64,000 nt of DNA, taken from assembly GCF_008254045.1 (NCBI RefSeq), contig NZ_CP042425.1:4154001-4218000 (forward strand), given 5' to 3'. Shown here one piece after another: positions 26,293-35,562 of the stretch. Below the pieces are notes generated by a model. The model did not search any database and was not told the origin of the DNA. It worked only from the letters and a program-made list of their open reading frames with translations. Origin of the DNA: Limnoglobus roseus. Lineage in GTDB: Bacteria > Planctomycetota > Planctomycetia > Gemmatales > Gemmataceae. The position numbers and the translations under genes are program-made. Position 1 is the stretch's first letter, and every line of letters begins with the position of its first letter.

Positions 26293-26649
26293 TCAGGAGG
26301 TGTAGTTGTCCGGCAGTACGTTCACCTTGATCGCTTCCTTCTTCTCGTCCTTCTTCGCGGCCGGCTCTTCGCCGAACTTGACGAGGTACTTGAAGTTCGC
26401 GATGGCGAGGTTGTCGTTCGGCAGCAGGGCGGCGCGGCGGACGCGGGTGCCGTTTACGCGGGTGCCGTTGGTGCTGCCGAGGTCGCGGACCAGCACGAGG
26501 CCCTCGGTCTTCACGAGTACGCAGTGCTGCTTCGAGACGCTCTTGTGGTCGATGAACAGGTCGCAATCCTCACTACGGCCGACGAGCGTGAGGTCCTTGC
26601 TCAAATCCAAAACCGGGCCGCCATCGACCGGGACAAGTCTCGCACGCAT
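26293..26649 (-). CDS. FHA domain protein
   Basis: 118 residues from ATG at 26649. A single forkhead-associated domain covers most of the protein: TLVGRSEDCDLFI (GR..), SVSKQHCVLV (S..H motif), and DLGSTNGTRVNG (the NG motif). FHA domains bind phosphothreonine peptides, so it probably reads out a Ser/Thr kinase; planctomycetes have many such kinases. The tail after residue 95 is Lys/Glu-rich and probably disordered. No kinase gene is in this window. Confidence 0.9.
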   Translation of the reverse strand: MRARLVPVDGGPVLDLSKDLTLVGRSEDCDLFIDHKSVSKQHCVLVKTEGLVLVRDLGSTNGTRVNGTRVRRAALLPNDNLAIANFKYLVKFGEEPAAKKDEKKEAIKVNVLPDNYTS

Positions 26650-26771
26650 GAGCGGGGCACCTGGGGCGTTGGGGGTTCCTGGTATTGTTACTCGCCGGGC
26701 GGCGAAGTGCAATTCCGTTGCCCCCATTCGGCGGCGGTCCGTGAGAATAAGGGCCGGATTTCGTGGAACGC

Positions 26772-28583
26772 TCACCACCCGCTCGTCGGGTTCACGGCGA
26801 GGCGGGCGGCACGATCCGCGAGGCCACGGAGGTGGGCCGTGCGTTCGGGGTGGGCGTTCAAGTACGGCTCCGCGACGGTGAAGTGCCGCGCCCAAGCGTC
26901 CTTCGCGACGGCCCAGGCGTCCTTTGCGGCTTTCTCCGCGGCCGCCCGGGCGGGGTCGCCCGGCGGGGTGCGGTGCATCCGAATGCTCACCCGCTCCGCC
27001 TGTTCGTGCTTGCAGGCGGCGAGGAAGTACGCGGTCTCGGCCGCCGCCACCGGCACGATGAGCGTGTCCTCGAAGTGCTGAAGGACCGGGCCGCTCTTGC
27101 TCCAGAACTCGGTGACGGCCTGCTCGGCGGCCGGCAGGTCGGCCTGGTTTTGCGGCAACCGGGCCTGGGAGAGTTGCTGGTAGACTTTGGTCGCCTGGGC
27201 CTGCCACCCGGCGACGGCGTTCCCCGGGAGGGCCGTCGCACGGTTCCGGTCGCGGGCCGCGTTCAACTTCTGTTCGAGATCGACCATCGCCCGGATGAGC
27301 TCGTTGAACTGGCCGCGATCAAGCTTCTCGCGGGGGTTGTTCGCGAAAATCCACGCCTGGAGGTGGCCGAAGAATCCGCCCTGCAGCCGCTCGCGGACTT
27401 CCGGGATCGTCAGGTCGGCGGGCGGCCGGAAGAGTTCGGTCGGCACTTGATGGTACTTCGTCACCAGGTCGAACAGCCGTTGATCCTTCGGCGAGGAGTC
27501 GATGCCCCCGTCTTCAACGGGCAGGAAGGTTTCCTGAACCCGCGTGTAGCAGAACAGGTCTTGCCGGCCGGCCGGTGCCCATAGCTTCGCGGCGGGGCCG
27601 AAGTTCTTGAGCGTCTCGGCCACGTTGCGGTAGAGGTTCACGCCCACGTCGGCGGCGGTCTTCTGTTCCATCACCTTCATGCGCGGCGTGGTGGACGAAA
27701 AACTGAACGCCGCGTACACGGTGGCGGCCTTCACGTCGTCGACCGGCACGTCCCACGGCGTGTTCTTGTCGTCCCGCCAGGGCTTGAGTTGATCGGGGTT
27801 GGCGAGAACCTGGGCCAGTGTGCCGATGCTCCCGTTCGGGCCGGGGAACGGTTGGCCCCGCCACGGGTCGAAGAGCGCGATCTGGCCGTCCGGCAGTTGC
27901 GCGCCGACGGCCCAGAACGGCCCTTTCGTCGGTTGGCCGTTGGCCACGACTTGACTCGCCGCCTGCTCCCGACCCGGCGGGCCGATGAGGCACCCCGGCA
28001 GGCCGAGTTGTTGGAGCACGGCCAAGAAGGTGTACGCCCGCTCCAGGCCGGTGCCGTAGCCACGCAGGAGCACGTACTGCGGTGGGAGGGGTTGCGTCAG
28101 GATGAAGCCGTTCGGCGTCAGCGTGCCGCCGTAGCGGAGGTAAACCTGCCGACAGACCCAGTCGAAGCCGAACATGGCCCGCCGCTCGGCCGTGTGGTTG
28201 CCGAGGTCGAGGGACCGCACCGCGTCGCGGAGGATCAGGCACTCGGCGACGTACGAGGCGTCGAGGTTGGTGAACGTGGTGCTGGAAACTTCCTTCACTT
28301 CGTTCGGCGTCAGTCGCAGTTGCTCGCCGAGCGATTGGATCGCGTCGGGAGGCAACGTCGGCAGTTGCTCGGCGTTCGGGTTGTTCGCCAAGTCGGAGGT
28401 CAACTGCGCGACGGCCTGCCGCATGCCGGCGATGTCCGGTTGCTTGCGGAGCGTCGTCGCGGCCGTCGGCCACGGGTCGAGGGTCTGCGCCGGCGACTTG
28501 CCGTCGGTCCGGGTCGCGGCGGGCTGGGGTTTCGAGGAACAGCCGGCGAGCACGAGCGTGAGTAACAGGAAGGAGCGGCGCAT
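26772..28583 (-). CDS. large planctomycete lipoprotein, hypothetical
   Basis: 603 residues. The N-terminus FLLLTLVLAGCSSK is a lipoprotein signal with lipobox Cys15. The mature part is soluble, helix-rich and begins with a Pro/Thr linker. A segment around 160-190 (GYGTGLERAYTFLAVLQQLGLPGCLIG) looks like the region of transglutaminase-like proteins that follows the catalytic helix, but a full Cys-His-Asp triad is not evident. No other family is recognised. It begins 27 bases after the kdsA stop, so co-transcription is likely. An envelope-associated role is inferred only from the lipobox. Confidence 0.7.
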   Translation of the reverse strand: MRRSFLLLTLVLAGCSSKPQPAATRTDGKSPAQTLDPWPTAATTLRKQPDIAGMRQAVAQLTSDLANNPNAEQLPTLPPDAIQSLGEQLRLTPNEVKEVSSTTFTNLDASYVAECLILRDAVRSLDLGNHTAERRAMFGFDWVCRQVYLRYGGTLTPNGFILTQPLPPQYVLLRGYGTGLERAYTFLAVLQQLGLPGCLIGPPGREQAASQVVANGQPTKGPFWAVGAQLPDGQIALFDPWRGQPFPGPNGSIGTLAQVLANPDQLKPWRDDKNTPWDVPVDDVKAATVYAAFSFSSTTPRMKVMEQKTAADVGVNLYRNVAETLKNFGPAAKLWAPAGRQDLFCYTRVQETFLPVEDGGIDSSPKDQRLFDLVTKYHQVPTELFRPPADLTIPEVRERLQGGFFGHLQAWIFANNPREKLDRGQFNELIRAMVDLEQKLNAARDRNRATALPGNAVAGWQAQATKVYQQLSQARLPQNQADLPAAEQAVTEFWSKSGPVLQHFEDTLIVPVAAAETAYFLAACKHEQAERVSIRMHRTPPGDPARAAAEKAAKDAWAVAKDAWARHFTVAEPYLNAHPERTAHLRGLADRAARLAVNPTSGW

Positions 28584-28610
28584 GAGAACTCGCGAGTCTT
28601 GGGTCGGATG

Positions 28611-29441
28611 TCAGAGTGATTCGACGGCTGCCCGGATGCGGAGGCATGCCTTTAGCAGCGTCGGCAGTTCGGCCAGCGGGATCATGTTCGGCCCGTCGCT
28701 CGGCGAGCGGTCGGGGTCCGGGTGCGTCTCCAGAAAGAGGCCGTCGCACCCCGCGGCCACGGCCGCCTTCGCCAGCGTCGGGACCATCTTGCGGTCCCCC
28801 CCGGTCCGGTCGCCGAGCGCGCCTGGAGTCTGTACGCTGTGGGTGCCGTCAAAGATCACCGGGGCGGCCGTTTCCTGCATCCACGGGATCGACCGCATGT
28901 CGTTGACGAGCAGCCCGTAACCGAAGGTCGTGCCGCGCTCGGTCAGCAGCACGTTCGTGTTGCCGACTTCGGCGAGCTTGTTCACGACGTTCTTCATGTC
29001 CCACGGGGCCATGAACTGCCCCTTCTTCACGTTCACCACCCGGCCCGTCTTCCCGGCGGCTTCGAGCAGGTCCGTCTGCCGGGCGAGGAACGCCGGAATC
29101 TGCAACACGTCAATGACTTCCGCGGCCGGGGCACAATGGCCGACCTCGTGAACGTCGGTCGTCACGGGGAAGCCGAAGGTTTTCTTCACCGTCTCCAGCA
29201 CCCGAACCCCGGCTTCCAACCCAACGCCGCGGAACGACTTCCCGGAACTGCGGTTCGCCTTGTCGAACGACGCTTTGAACACGACCGAGATCTTCAACTC
29301 GTCGGCGTACTTCCGTAGCGTCTCGGCGATTCGTAGCGTGTGGTCGAGTGACTCGATCACGCACGGCCCCAGGATGAACAGCAGTGGCTTTCCGCCGCCG
29401 ACGGTGTGCGGGCCAACGGTGACAGTCCGTGTCGCGGGCAT
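28611..29441 (-). CDS. kdsA: 3-deoxy-8-phosphooctulonate synthase (KDO-8-P synthase)
   Basis: 276 residues. Condenses PEP with arabinose-5-phosphate to make KDO-8-phosphate, an early step to the LPS inner core. Features: LFILGPCVIESLDHT, FKASFDKANRSSGKSFRG, TDVHE, LQIPAFLARQTDLL, VNVKKGQFMAPWDMKNVV, ERGTTFGYG.LVNDMRS, IFDGTHSVQ, and FLETHPDP. Cys27 in GPCVIES occupies the metal-ligand position of metal-dependent KdsA enzymes, where the E. coli type has Asn. Its presence argues that this planctomycete makes Kdo-containing glycolipid. Confidence 0.95.
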   Translation of the reverse strand: MPATRTVTVGPHTVGGGKPLLFILGPCVIESLDHTLRIAETLRKYADELKISVVFKASFDKANRSSGKSFRGVGLEAGVRVLETVKKTFGFPVTTDVHEVGHCAPAAEVIDVLQIPAFLARQTDLLEAAGKTGRVVNVKKGQFMAPWDMKNVVNKLAEVGNTNVLLTERGTTFGYGLLVNDMRSIPWMQETAAPVIFDGTHSVQTPGALGDRTGGDRKMVPTLAKAAVAAGCDGLFLETHPDPDRSPSDGPNMIPLAELPTLLKACLRIRAAVESL

Positions 29442-29457
29442 GGGTTCTCCTCGGATC

Positions 29458-29495
29458 GGGTCTGGGGACTAGGGTATGGGGTCTGGGGGCTGGGG
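29458..29495 (+). promoter_or_regulatory. G-quadruplex-capable G-tract cluster in the divergent kdsA / sensor kinase promoter region
   Basis: Six runs of three to five G (29458-60, 64-67, 72-74, 78-81, 85-89, 92-95) are separated by two to four bases, meeting the usual G4 pattern. It also reads as imperfect tandem copies of GGGTCTGGGG. A C-rich stretch (about 29591-29622) downstream could pair with it. The rest of the 282-base gap shows no clear promoter boxes. Confidence 0.5.
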
Positions 29496-29723
29496 TCTGG
29501 CAGAAAAATCTGCCGCCCTTACCGGCGGGTCCGTCCGACCGTGCTTCTACGGCCCGGCGAGCAAACCCTTAATTTGGGCCGGTTCTCTCCTGCCCGGACC
29601 CAGACCCTGGGCCTCGGACCCCTTCTGCAAAAATTGCTCTCCCGTTGTAAGAACGACTCTGGTAGAGTCCCTGACCCGATCATTCCGGGAAGGCGTCGGT
29701 TCCACGCGGCAAGGAGGCTGCGA

Positions 29724-31397
29724 GTGGCCCGTCCGTGGCGGCTGCGGCACAAATTGGTGTTCGGTCTGGCGCTGGTCATCGCCAGCATCGCCCTGCTGAT
29801 CGGCGGGGCGGCGCTCGGCTTGACGTCCTACGTCGAGGCCGAGCGGCTGGCCGACCACAAGATGCACCAGATTCGCGTCATCATCATTCTGCGCGACCAC
29901 ATCCACTACATGGCCACCTACACGCCGGTCAATCGGCCCGAGGAAGCCGCAAAAATCCCGTCGAAGTCCAACGAGCCGGCCGTCTGGCCGGGCTCGGCGA
30001 ACGCGAGGGCCGAGGAGCAAAAGCAGATCCTCATTCAGCTCGGCTACGCGGAAAAGGCCGTGGCCTATTACCGGGAGACGTTGAAGACGACCGAGCCGTT
30101 CCGCGGCAGCGACCCGGACGAGGGCGAGGGCGAACGACACGCGCTCGGGCGCATCGAGCACTCGCTCGCGGCCTTGCGAAAAGCCGTAACGGCCCGCGGC
30201 GCGTCCGTCAGCACCACCGGCGATAGCCGACTCATCGACGACCCGCCGGTGCGGGCGGCCCACTCGGAACTGCTGAAGGAATCGACCGAACTGTTCACCC
30301 TGCTCGGCACAGACATCAAGTACTCGTTCACCCAGGCCGATTCCAACCGGAAGCGCGGCACGGTGATCGCCTTGACGGCCACGGTCATCGCGGTCATCCT
30401 CATCATGACCCTCCTCTACTACTTCAAGGTCTGGGTCTTCAGCCCGATTCGCCAACTCCAGGCCGGCGTGCAGCGGGTTCACGCGGGCGACTTCGACAGC
30501 CCGATTCACATCGGCTCGCGGGACGAACTCGACGAACTCGCCAACGAGTTCAACACGATGACCGCCCGCCTCCGCGACGTGTACGCCGACCTCGCCCGGC
30601 AGGTCAACGAGCGCAGCCGGCAGCTCGTGCGGTCGGAGCGCATGGTGTCCGTCGGCTTCCTCGCCGCCGGCGTCGCTCACGAGATCAACAACCCGCTCGC
30701 GTCGATCGCCTTCTGCTCCGAGGCGCTCGAACGCCGGGTGGACGAAGTTTCGAAACGCCTGACGCCCGGCGACGCGGAAGTGCTGGCGAAGTACCTCCGC
30801 GTGATTCAGCAGGAAGCGTTCCGTTGCAAACAGATCACGCAGAAGTTGCTCGATTTTAGTCGTTCTGGCGAAGGCCGCCGCGAATCGACCGACCTCGGCC
30901 GGCTCATTCAAGACGTGATCGACGTGGCCCGGCCGTTGCCGAACTGCCGCGGGAAGTCGATCGAGTTCAACCCGGTGTACGTCGTCGCCGCCGTCAACCC
31001 GCCGGACATGAAATCGGTGGTGCTGAACCTCGTGGTAAACGCTCTCGACAGCATGGACGAGGGTGGGGTATTAAGCATCGCCGCGGCCCGCCAGGGGGAG
31101 TTCGTCGAACTCTTGTTCCAGGACACCGGCTGCGGCATGACGCCCGAAGTGTTGCAGAACCTGTTCGAGCCGTTCTACACGCGAAAGCGGACTGGCAACG
31201 GGACCGGGTTGGGGCTATCCATCAGCCACCAGATCATCGACCAGCACGGCGGCACGGTCGCCGTCACCAGCGACGGCCCCGGCCACGGCAGCACCTTCGT
31301 GGTGCGGTTGCCCGTGCAAGCCGTCGTGAAACGCCCGGCGGCGACCGACGAACCGGACATTCTGCCCCTGCGACCGCTCCAGCAGAAGGTCGCGTGA
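29724..31397 (+). CDS. membrane sensor histidine kinase (NtrB-like)
   Basis: 557 residues from GTG at 29724, chosen because AAGGAGG lies just upstream; no credible start exists earlier. TM1 is about 8-32 (FGLALVIASIALLIGG). A periplasmic domain of about 175 residues follows, then TM2 near 212-234 and HAMP (SPIRQLQAGVQRVHAGDFD). HisKA carries the phospho-accepting His in AAGVAHEINNPLASI (about 317). HATPase_c has the N-box LNLVVNALDSM, DTGCGMT and GTGLGLSI. No PAS domain. It is 50 bases upstream of a sigma-54 activator, its obvious partner. Confidence 0.93.
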   Translation: MARPWRLRHKLVFGLALVIASIALLIGGAALGLTSYVEAERLADHKMHQIRVIIILRDHIHYMATYTPVNRPEEAAKIPSKSNEPAVWPGSANARAEEQKQILIQLGYAEKAVAYYRETLKTTEPFRGSDPDEGEGERHALGRIEHSLAALRKAVTARGASVSTTGDSRLIDDPPVRAAHSELLKESTELFTLLGTDIKYSFTQADSNRKRGTVIALTATVIAVILIMTLLYYFKVWVFSPIRQLQAGVQRVHAGDFDSPIHIGSRDELDELANEFNTMTARLRDVYADLARQVNERSRQLVRSERMVSVGFLAAGVAHEINNPLASIAFCSEALERRVDEVSKRLTPGDAEVLAKYLRVIQQEAFRCKQITQKLLDFSRSGEGRRESTDLGRLIQDVIDVARPLPNCRGKSIEFNPVYVVAAVNPPDMKSVVLNLVVNALDSMDEGGVLSIAAARQGEFVELLFQDTGCGMTPEVLQNLFEPFYTRKRTGNGTGLGLSISHQIIDQHGGTVAVTSDGPGHGSTFVVRLPVQAVVKRPAATDEPDILPLRPLQQKVA

Positions 31398-31447
31398 CGA
31401 TTCAGCCCTGGGTTTGCAGCTTCGAGATTTGAGACGAGGAATACGAA

Positions 31448-32926
31448 GTGAATCCGACCCCGCAATTGAAACTCCGCATCCTGTTCGTGGACGACGAACC
31501 GCACCTGCGGGAGTTCATGAAGACGGAGTTGCCGCGCCTCGGCCACGACGTGACCGTCTGCCACGACACGCGGTCGGCCGTGGAGACGCTGGCGCGGGCC
31601 ACGTTCGACGCGGCCATCCTCGACCTGAAGATGGAACACGACACGTCCGGCCTGCAAGTCCTCACGCACTTGAAGCAGGTGTCGCCGGACACGGAAGCGG
31701 TCATCATGACCGGCTACGCGAGTCAGGAAACGACGGTCACGGCCCTCCGCCTCGGGGCGTTCGACTACCTCACGAAGCCGTGCAAGCTCGCCGACATCGA
31801 AGGCTTGTTGTTCCGCATCACCGAGAAGAAGAAGCTCAGCAACCATGCCGCCGCCCTGCAAACGCGGGTCGTCGCCGCCGAAGGCCCCGGCCGGATGATC
31901 GGCACGAGCCGGGCGATGCTGCCCGTCGTGCAGTTCGTGGAAACGGTCGCGCCGACCGACGCGACAGTGCTCATCACCGGCGAGACGGGCACGGGCAAGG
32001 AAGTCGTCGCCCGCTCGATTTTCATGAAGTCGCACCGGGCCGGCATGCCGTTCGTGCCGGTGAACTGCGGGGCCGTCGCGCAGAACCTCGCCGAGAGCGA
32101 GCTGTTCGGTCACCGCAAGGGTTCCTTCACCGGGGCCGACAAGGATCGCAAGGGGATGTTCGAGGTCGCCAACGGCGGCACGCTCTTCCTCGACGAACTC
32201 GGCGAACTCGACAAGAACATTCAGGTGAAGATGCTCCGGTTCCTGGAGTCCGGCGAGGTCCGCCGCCTCGGCGACACCGAGTCGATCACGAGCGACGTGC
32301 GGGTGGTCTGTGCCACCAATCGGGACTTGCGGAAGGAGATCGCCGAGGGCCGGTTCCGCGAAGACTTGCTGTTCCGGCTGAACACGTTCCACATCCACCT
32401 GCCGCCGCTCCGCGAGCGGGTCGAGGACATCCCCGACCTGGCCCTGCACCTGCTGGCCCGCCACGCCAAGCGGCCGGCCGAGAGCTTGGTCGGACTGCTC
32501 ACGTCGGACGCCCTGCAACTGATGATGGGCTACTACTGGCCGGGCAACGTGCGGGAACTGTCGAACGCGATGGAGTACGCCTGGATCGTCAGCGGCGGTC
32601 GGCCGATCACGGCCACGCACCTGCCGCACGACGTCCGCAACGGCCGCCCGGCCCCGATGGCGGCCCCCACGCCGCCGCCCGCAACGCTACCGTTCCCGAC
32701 GCAGACCTACGCTCCACCGCCGGCCATGATCGCTCCGGCTCCCGCCGCGCCCGCTCAACCGCGGGGCAAGACGCTCGAAGACGTGGAAATGGAGTACATC
32801 CTTCAGGTGTACGCGAAGAACAACCAGAACAAGCAGGCGACGGCCACGGAACTCGGCATCAGCCTGAAGACGCTCTACAACAAGCTGCACAAGTACGAAG
32901 ACGAGCGCCAACGCAACGCCGGGTGA
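31448..32926 (+). CDS. sigma-54-dependent response regulator (NtrC family)
   Basis: 492 residues, GTG start. Receiver domain 10-125 with acidic pair VDDEPHLREF, phospho-Asp59 in AILDLKMEH and the conserved Lys in YLTKPCKL. The AAA+ domain at about 150-375 has Walker A GETGTGKE near 178, the sigma-54 contact loop GSFTGA near 224, Walker B TLFLDELGEL, and R-fingers in LFRLNTFHIHLPPLRER. A Pro/Ala linker (690s bases, APAPAAPAQP) leads to a Fis-type HTH (NKQATATELGISLKTLYNKL). The loop is GSFTGA rather than GAFTGA. It should activate sigma-54 promoters in response to the upstream kinase. Confidence 0.94.
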   Translation: MNPTPQLKLRILFVDDEPHLREFMKTELPRLGHDVTVCHDTRSAVETLARATFDAAILDLKMEHDTSGLQVLTHLKQVSPDTEAVIMTGYASQETTVTALRLGAFDYLTKPCKLADIEGLLFRITEKKKLSNHAAALQTRVVAAEGPGRMIGTSRAMLPVVQFVETVAPTDATVLITGETGTGKEVVARSIFMKSHRAGMPFVPVNCGAVAQNLAESELFGHRKGSFTGADKDRKGMFEVANGGTLFLDELGELDKNIQVKMLRFLESGEVRRLGDTESITSDVRVVCATNRDLRKEIAEGRFREDLLFRLNTFHIHLPPLRERVEDIPDLALHLLARHAKRPAESLVGLLTSDALQLMMGYYWPGNVRELSNAMEYAWIVSGGRPITATHLPHDVRNGRPAPMAAPTPPPATLPFPTQTYAPPPAMIAPAPAAPAQPRGKTLEDVEMEYILQVYAKNNQNKQATATELGISLKTLYNKLHKYEDERQRNAG

Positions 32927-32931
32927 TCGGC

Positions 32932-35535
32932 TTAGAGCCTCGGGTCGACGGGTTCGCTCTCCAGGGCCAGCACGCCGAAGACGCACTCGTGGACCCGCCG
33001 GAGGGGTTCCCGGCGGACGAATCGCTCCAGCCCCTCGACCCCGAGGGCGAACTCGCCGAGGGCGAGCGACCGCTTGTGGGCCAGCCCCCGACTGCGGAGC
33101 CGGGACAGGTTCTCGTCGGCCGTGTAGTCCGGGCCGTAGATGATCCGCAGGTACTCCCGCCCCCGGCACTTCACCGCCGGCTGAGCCAGCCCTCGCTTGC
33201 CTCGCAGGAGGAAGTCGAGCGGCTTGACGACCATCCCTTCGCCGCCACGGCCGGTCAACTCCGTCCACCACGCGATCCCCTCAGCCACGGCCGCCGGATC
33301 GGTCACGTCGACGACCTTGTGCGCCGTCGCAACCAGTAGGTCGGGGTCGGCCCGGCAGACATCAGCGAGCGTGTCCAGGTGCCAGAGGTGCGCCTTGTCC
33401 GTGTGGACCTTGCCCTCGGAAGCCAGCAGGTGGAACGGGGCCAGTTTCAAATCGGTCAGTGAGTTTACCGGCCAGCAGTACTGCCGGTAGGCGTCGACGA
33501 ACTTCTGCACGCCCTGCTCCCGCCGCTCCATTCGGGCTGCAACCGCTTCGAGCTTCTCCTTATCGCCGTCCCGTAGTCGGGCTCCCGCCGACGCGAGCGA
33601 GGCAACGACTCGGGGCAACGCTGCCCGCCCGGCTGACCCGACCGCCGCGTACTGCGCCTTGAGGAGTTCCTGAGCCTTCGCCGACCACGGCATCAGTTCG
33701 CAGTCGAGGCAGACCCAGGTCGTGCCCAGCGATGTCCACAGATCGGCGGCGGTGACGGCCGCCCGCACCCGGTCCAGAAATTGACGTTCCCGGTCGGCGT
33801 CGTTGAAGAACCGGCGGCCGGTGCGGGTCGTTACGATCCCGATCTCGCCGCCGGTCACGCCGAACCGTTCGCCCGCCGCCCGCTCGTCCCGGCACACCGT
33901 CACAACGGCCCGCGACCCCATGTGCTTCTCCTCGCAGATGACCTGCGGGGCACCCTGGGAGCGGTAGTAGGCGAACGCCTCGGCCGGGTGTTCGAGGAGG
34001 CCCGGCTCGGCCGTCGTCTCGGACGGCGACATCGTGGGCGGCAGGTAGATCAGCCACCTCGGGTCGGCGGCGAACCGGCTCATCACCTCCAGGGCGGCGG
34101 TGGCGTGGGCCGCCCGCACGGTGACGCTGCCCCGCAGTCGGGTCGTGACGATCCGCTTGCCCAGCACGTCCTCGGCGTCGAGCAGGTCGTCGTAAACCTG
34201 TTGAGCCGTGAGCGGCGGGGCCTGGGCGGCTTCGGGCAGGAACGGGCGGGCCGGTTCGCAGTACGTCCTCGCCGCCGGGACCGACACGAACTCCCGCTCG
34301 GGCCAGCGGAGGGCAGTGAGCTTGCCGCCGAAGACGCAGCCCGTGTCGATGTTGACTGTGCGGTTCAGCCAGTCCGGCTCCGGGACGGGCGTGTGGCCGT
34401 AGACGACCGTGGCCGCCCCCCGGTACTCGGCCGCCCAGTTGTGCCGAACGGGCAGGCCGAACTCGTCCGTCTCGCCGGTCGTCTCGCCGTACAGGGCAAA
34501 GTCCCGGACCTTGCCCGATCCGCGGCCTTGCATCTCCGCCTTCAGCCCGGCGTGCGCGACGACGAGCTTGCCGCCGTCGAGGACGTAGTGACTCACCAGC
34601 CCGTCGAGGAACCCGGCCAGCGACTTCGTGAAGGCGGGTCGCACGTCGGCTGGCAGGGCGTCGATCTCGGCGAGCGTCTCGGCCAGCCCGTGCGTAATCT
34701 GCACGTCTCGGCCGTTCAGCTTCTTCAAGAGCTTCATGTCGTGGTTGCCGGGCACGCACAGGGCCGAGCCGAGCGTCACCATGTTGCGGACAATGCTCAG
34801 CACGTCGAGCACCCGCGGCCCCCGATCCACGAGGTCGCCGACGAACACGGCCTTGCGGCCCTCGGGGTGAGCGTAGCCGACGTTCGACCACCCCGGCTCG
34901 TGCCCGGTCGCGGCGACCTTGCCGTAGCCCAGCCGTTCGAGCAGTTGCTCTAACTCGTCGGCGCAGCCGTGCACGTCGCCGATGATGTCGAACGGGCCGG
35001 CCTCGTGCGTGCGGTCGTTCCACAGCGGCACGCGCTCGATCACAGCCGCCTCAATCGCTTCGACCGAATCGAGGACGAAGATGTGGCGGAAGCCTTCCCG
35101 CTTCAACCCCTTGAGCGACCGCCGCAGTTGCGACCGCTGGTTGCGGACGACGTGCGGGCCGAACGCGCGGTCGGCCCGCCCCCGGTTCCGCTCCTGGCAG
35201 ACGTCTTCGGGCAGGTTCAGCACGACGGCGACGGGCAGGCAGTGGTACTTGCGGGCGAGGGCGACGAGCGGGGCACGGGCCTCGGGTTGGACGTTCGTGG
35301 CGTCGATGGCCGTCAGCCGGCCGAGGGCTAACCGCTTGGCGGCGACGAAGTGCAGCACGTCGAACGCATCGTTCGTGGCGGCTTGATCGTTCGGGTCGTC
35401 GGCGACCATCCCCCGGCAGGCGTCCGACGACAGAACCTCGGTCGGCAGGAAGTGCGTGCGGGCGAACGTGCTCTTGCCCGACCCGCTGGGGCCGATCAAC
35501 ACGACGAGCGACAACTTCGGAATGGAGATGCGCAT
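32932..35535 (-). CDS. pnkp: bacterial RNA-repair polynucleotide kinase-phosphatase-ligase (Pnkp)
   Basis: 867 residues from ATG at 35535, very near the length of the known bacterial Pnkp enzymes. Three modules are visible. The 5'-kinase has P-loop GPSGSGKST at 15-23. The metallophosphoesterase 2',3'-phosphatase has GDVHG near 185, GDLVDRG near 230, GNHD near 262 and VYGHTPV. The ligase-adenylyltransferase has the motif I Lys in CEEKHMGSRAV near 536 and GEGMVVKP near 764. Pnkp heals and seals RNA broken by ribotoxins. It acts with the Hen1 protein encoded at the head of this operon. It is transcribed after the ATP-grasp gene (27 bases). Confidence 0.95.
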   Translation of the reverse strand: MRISIPKLSLVVLIGPSGSGKSTFARTHFLPTEVLSSDACRGMVADDPNDQAATNDAFDVLHFVAAKRLALGRLTAIDATNVQPEARAPLVALARKYHCLPVAVVLNLPEDVCQERNRGRADRAFGPHVVRNQRSQLRRSLKGLKREGFRHIFVLDSVEAIEAAVIERVPLWNDRTHEAGPFDIIGDVHGCADELEQLLERLGYGKVAATGHEPGWSNVGYAHPEGRKAVFVGDLVDRGPRVLDVLSIVRNMVTLGSALCVPGNHDMKLLKKLNGRDVQITHGLAETLAEIDALPADVRPAFTKSLAGFLDGLVSHYVLDGGKLVVAHAGLKAEMQGRGSGKVRDFALYGETTGETDEFGLPVRHNWAAEYRGAATVVYGHTPVPEPDWLNRTVNIDTGCVFGGKLTALRWPEREFVSVPAARTYCEPARPFLPEAAQAPPLTAQQVYDDLLDAEDVLGKRIVTTRLRGSVTVRAAHATAALEVMSRFAADPRWLIYLPPTMSPSETTAEPGLLEHPAEAFAYYRSQGAPQVICEEKHMGSRAVVTVCRDERAAGERFGVTGGEIGIVTTRTGRRFFNDADRERQFLDRVRAAVTAADLWTSLGTTWVCLDCELMPWSAKAQELLKAQYAAVGSAGRAALPRVVASLASAGARLRDGDKEKLEAVAARMERREQGVQKFVDAYRQYCWPVNSLTDLKLAPFHLLASEGKVHTDKAHLWHLDTLADVCRADPDLLVATAHKVVDVTDPAAVAEGIAWWTELTGRGGEGMVVKPLDFLLRGKRGLAQPAVKCRGREYLRIIYGPDYTADENLSRLRSRGLAHKRSLALGEFALGVEGLERFVRREPLRRVHECVFGVLALESEPVDPRL

Positions 35536-35562
35536 AACGATCGGCCTTATTCTCGACCACAC

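Noticed and set aside
29406..29723. N-terminal extension of the sensor kinase from GTG 29406
   Set aside because: The extension runs through the G-rich repeat and overlaps the divergent kdsA start; a strong AAGGAGG precedes the GTG at 29724 instead.
29547..30911. 454-codon open frame on the - strand
   Set aside because: Shadow of the sensor kinase gene in high-GC DNA.
31175..32629. 484-codon open frame on the - strand
   Set aside because: Antisense to the sigma-54 activator gene.
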